A DNA stretch of 64,000 bases, from the NCBI GenBank assembly GCA_963575745.1, contig CAUYUJ010019260.1, positions 28,501-92,500 on the forward strand. Direction: 5' to 3'. Of the stretch, positions 63,441-64,000 are shown piece by piece. Source of the DNA: Prorocentrum cordatum. Taxonomy: Eukaryota > Sar > Dinophyceae > Prorocentrales > Prorocentraceae. The notes beneath the pieces are model-generated. The model did no database searches, was not told where the DNA came from, and saw only the letters and a program-made list of their open reading frames with translations. Positions within the stretch are counted from its first letter, which is position 1. Every line of letters begins with the position of its first letter. A program made the position numbers and the translations under genes.

Positions 63441-63765
63441 CAGGACATGAACAACAAACCGATAAACCGATAAACCGACGAACCGATAAACTATTTCGGC
63501 CTATTGGTATCTCGGCAGGCCGACCGAAAAACCGAAATGCTTACATCGGTTTATCGGTCGATCTGCCGATGTACCGATAAACCGAAACATCGACTCATTG
63601 CAACCGTGTCAGGATCTCATCGCAGTATGTTTTCCGGTTGATCGGTCTATCGGTATGTTTCGCCGTTTGCCGGTGTATCGGTTTGCCGGTTTACCAGTTT
63701 ATCGGTTTTTCTGTTTATCGGTTTATCGGTTTATCGGTTGATCGGTTGATCGGTTGACCGGTCTA
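63441..63765. repeat. CCGATAAA / TTTATCGG opposing repeats
   Basis: AACCGATAAACCGATAAACC at about 63456-63475 on the left and GGTTTATCGGTTTATCGG at about 63720-63740 on the right are inverted copies of the same word; intermediate variants (CGGTATGTTTCGCCG, CGGTTGATCGG) fill the middle. Confidence 0.85.
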
Positions 63766-64000
63766 CTGCTACCGCTACTGCTACTGCTGCCACTGCTACT
63801 ACTGCTACTACCGCTACTACTGCTACTACTGCTACTGCTGCTACTACTGCTACTACTGCTACTACTGCTACTACTGCTACTACTGCGACTACTGCGACTA
63901 CTGCCACTACTGCTATTACTACTGCTACTACTACTGCTACTACTACTGCTACTACTGCTACTACTGATACTACTGCTACTGCTACTGCTATTGCTAGTGC
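63766..64000. repeat. (CTA/CTG) trinucleotide array, to window edge
   Basis: ACTGCTACTACTGCTACTAC-type repeat, continuing past the end of the window. Confidence 0.95.

Noticed and set aside
63441-63765. Telomere repeat
   Set aside because: The word CCGATAAA is not a known telomere unit, it is degenerate, and it occurs in both orientations.

Overview
The window looks like nuclear DNA of a large-genome dinoflagellate. The sequence shows dense retroelement relics, kilobases of simple and satellite repeats, very sparse host coding sequence, and introns with GA, GC and GT donors joined at AG|G. From general knowledge this combination fits dinoflagellates; the species cannot be fixed from the sequence alone.

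The one clear host gene is the 40S ribosomal protein S5 (uS7, RPS5). Its N-terminal half is split over four small plus-strand exons at 22782-22826, 32796-32843, 35840-35902 and 48557-48661. They join without gaps, all in phase 0, into the first 87 codons. The three complete introns are about 10.0, 3.0 and 12.7 kb. The C-terminal half of the gene is not visible and would lie beyond the right edge.

Layout. 1-4.1 kb: simple repeats, a ~190-bp tandem array and palindrome-bearing repeats. 4.1-9.8 kb: decayed Ty1/copia relic E1 (+). 9.8-14.3 kb: a diverged duplicated GC-rich module ending in ~1.3 kb of alternating purine-pyrimidine DNA. 14.6-15.8 kb: possible LINE reverse-transcriptase relic (-). 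17.9-21.05 kb: 77-bp minisatellite. 22.78 kb: RPS5 exon 1. Intron 1 holds a 1.5-kb GAT array and E2, a Ty1/copia element on the minus strand (25296-32587) with both LTRs and a CCGCC target duplication. Intron 2 holds CT and CAT microsatellites. Intron 3 holds GGA and GGCCTCTTGGGG repeats, a LINE relic (39.7-42.3 kb), an endonuclease-like ORF studded with a 20-bp palindrome (42.6-44.8 kb) and a long GGA array. After exon 4 lies a nest: E3, a young Ty1/copia element (49293-58417, LTRs nearly identical, GATTG duplication), sits inside the 5' LTR of an older decayed copia-like element E4 (49241-63307). The right edge is CCGATAAA-type and CTA/CTG repeats.

The retroelements are not a pathway with the host gene; they are the filling of its introns. 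E2 and E3 share the same candidate primer-binding site, and both carry, between protease and integrase, a domain that resembles a cytosine-C5 methyltransferase fold. No tRNA, rRNA, spliced-leader gene or CRISPR array was recognised.
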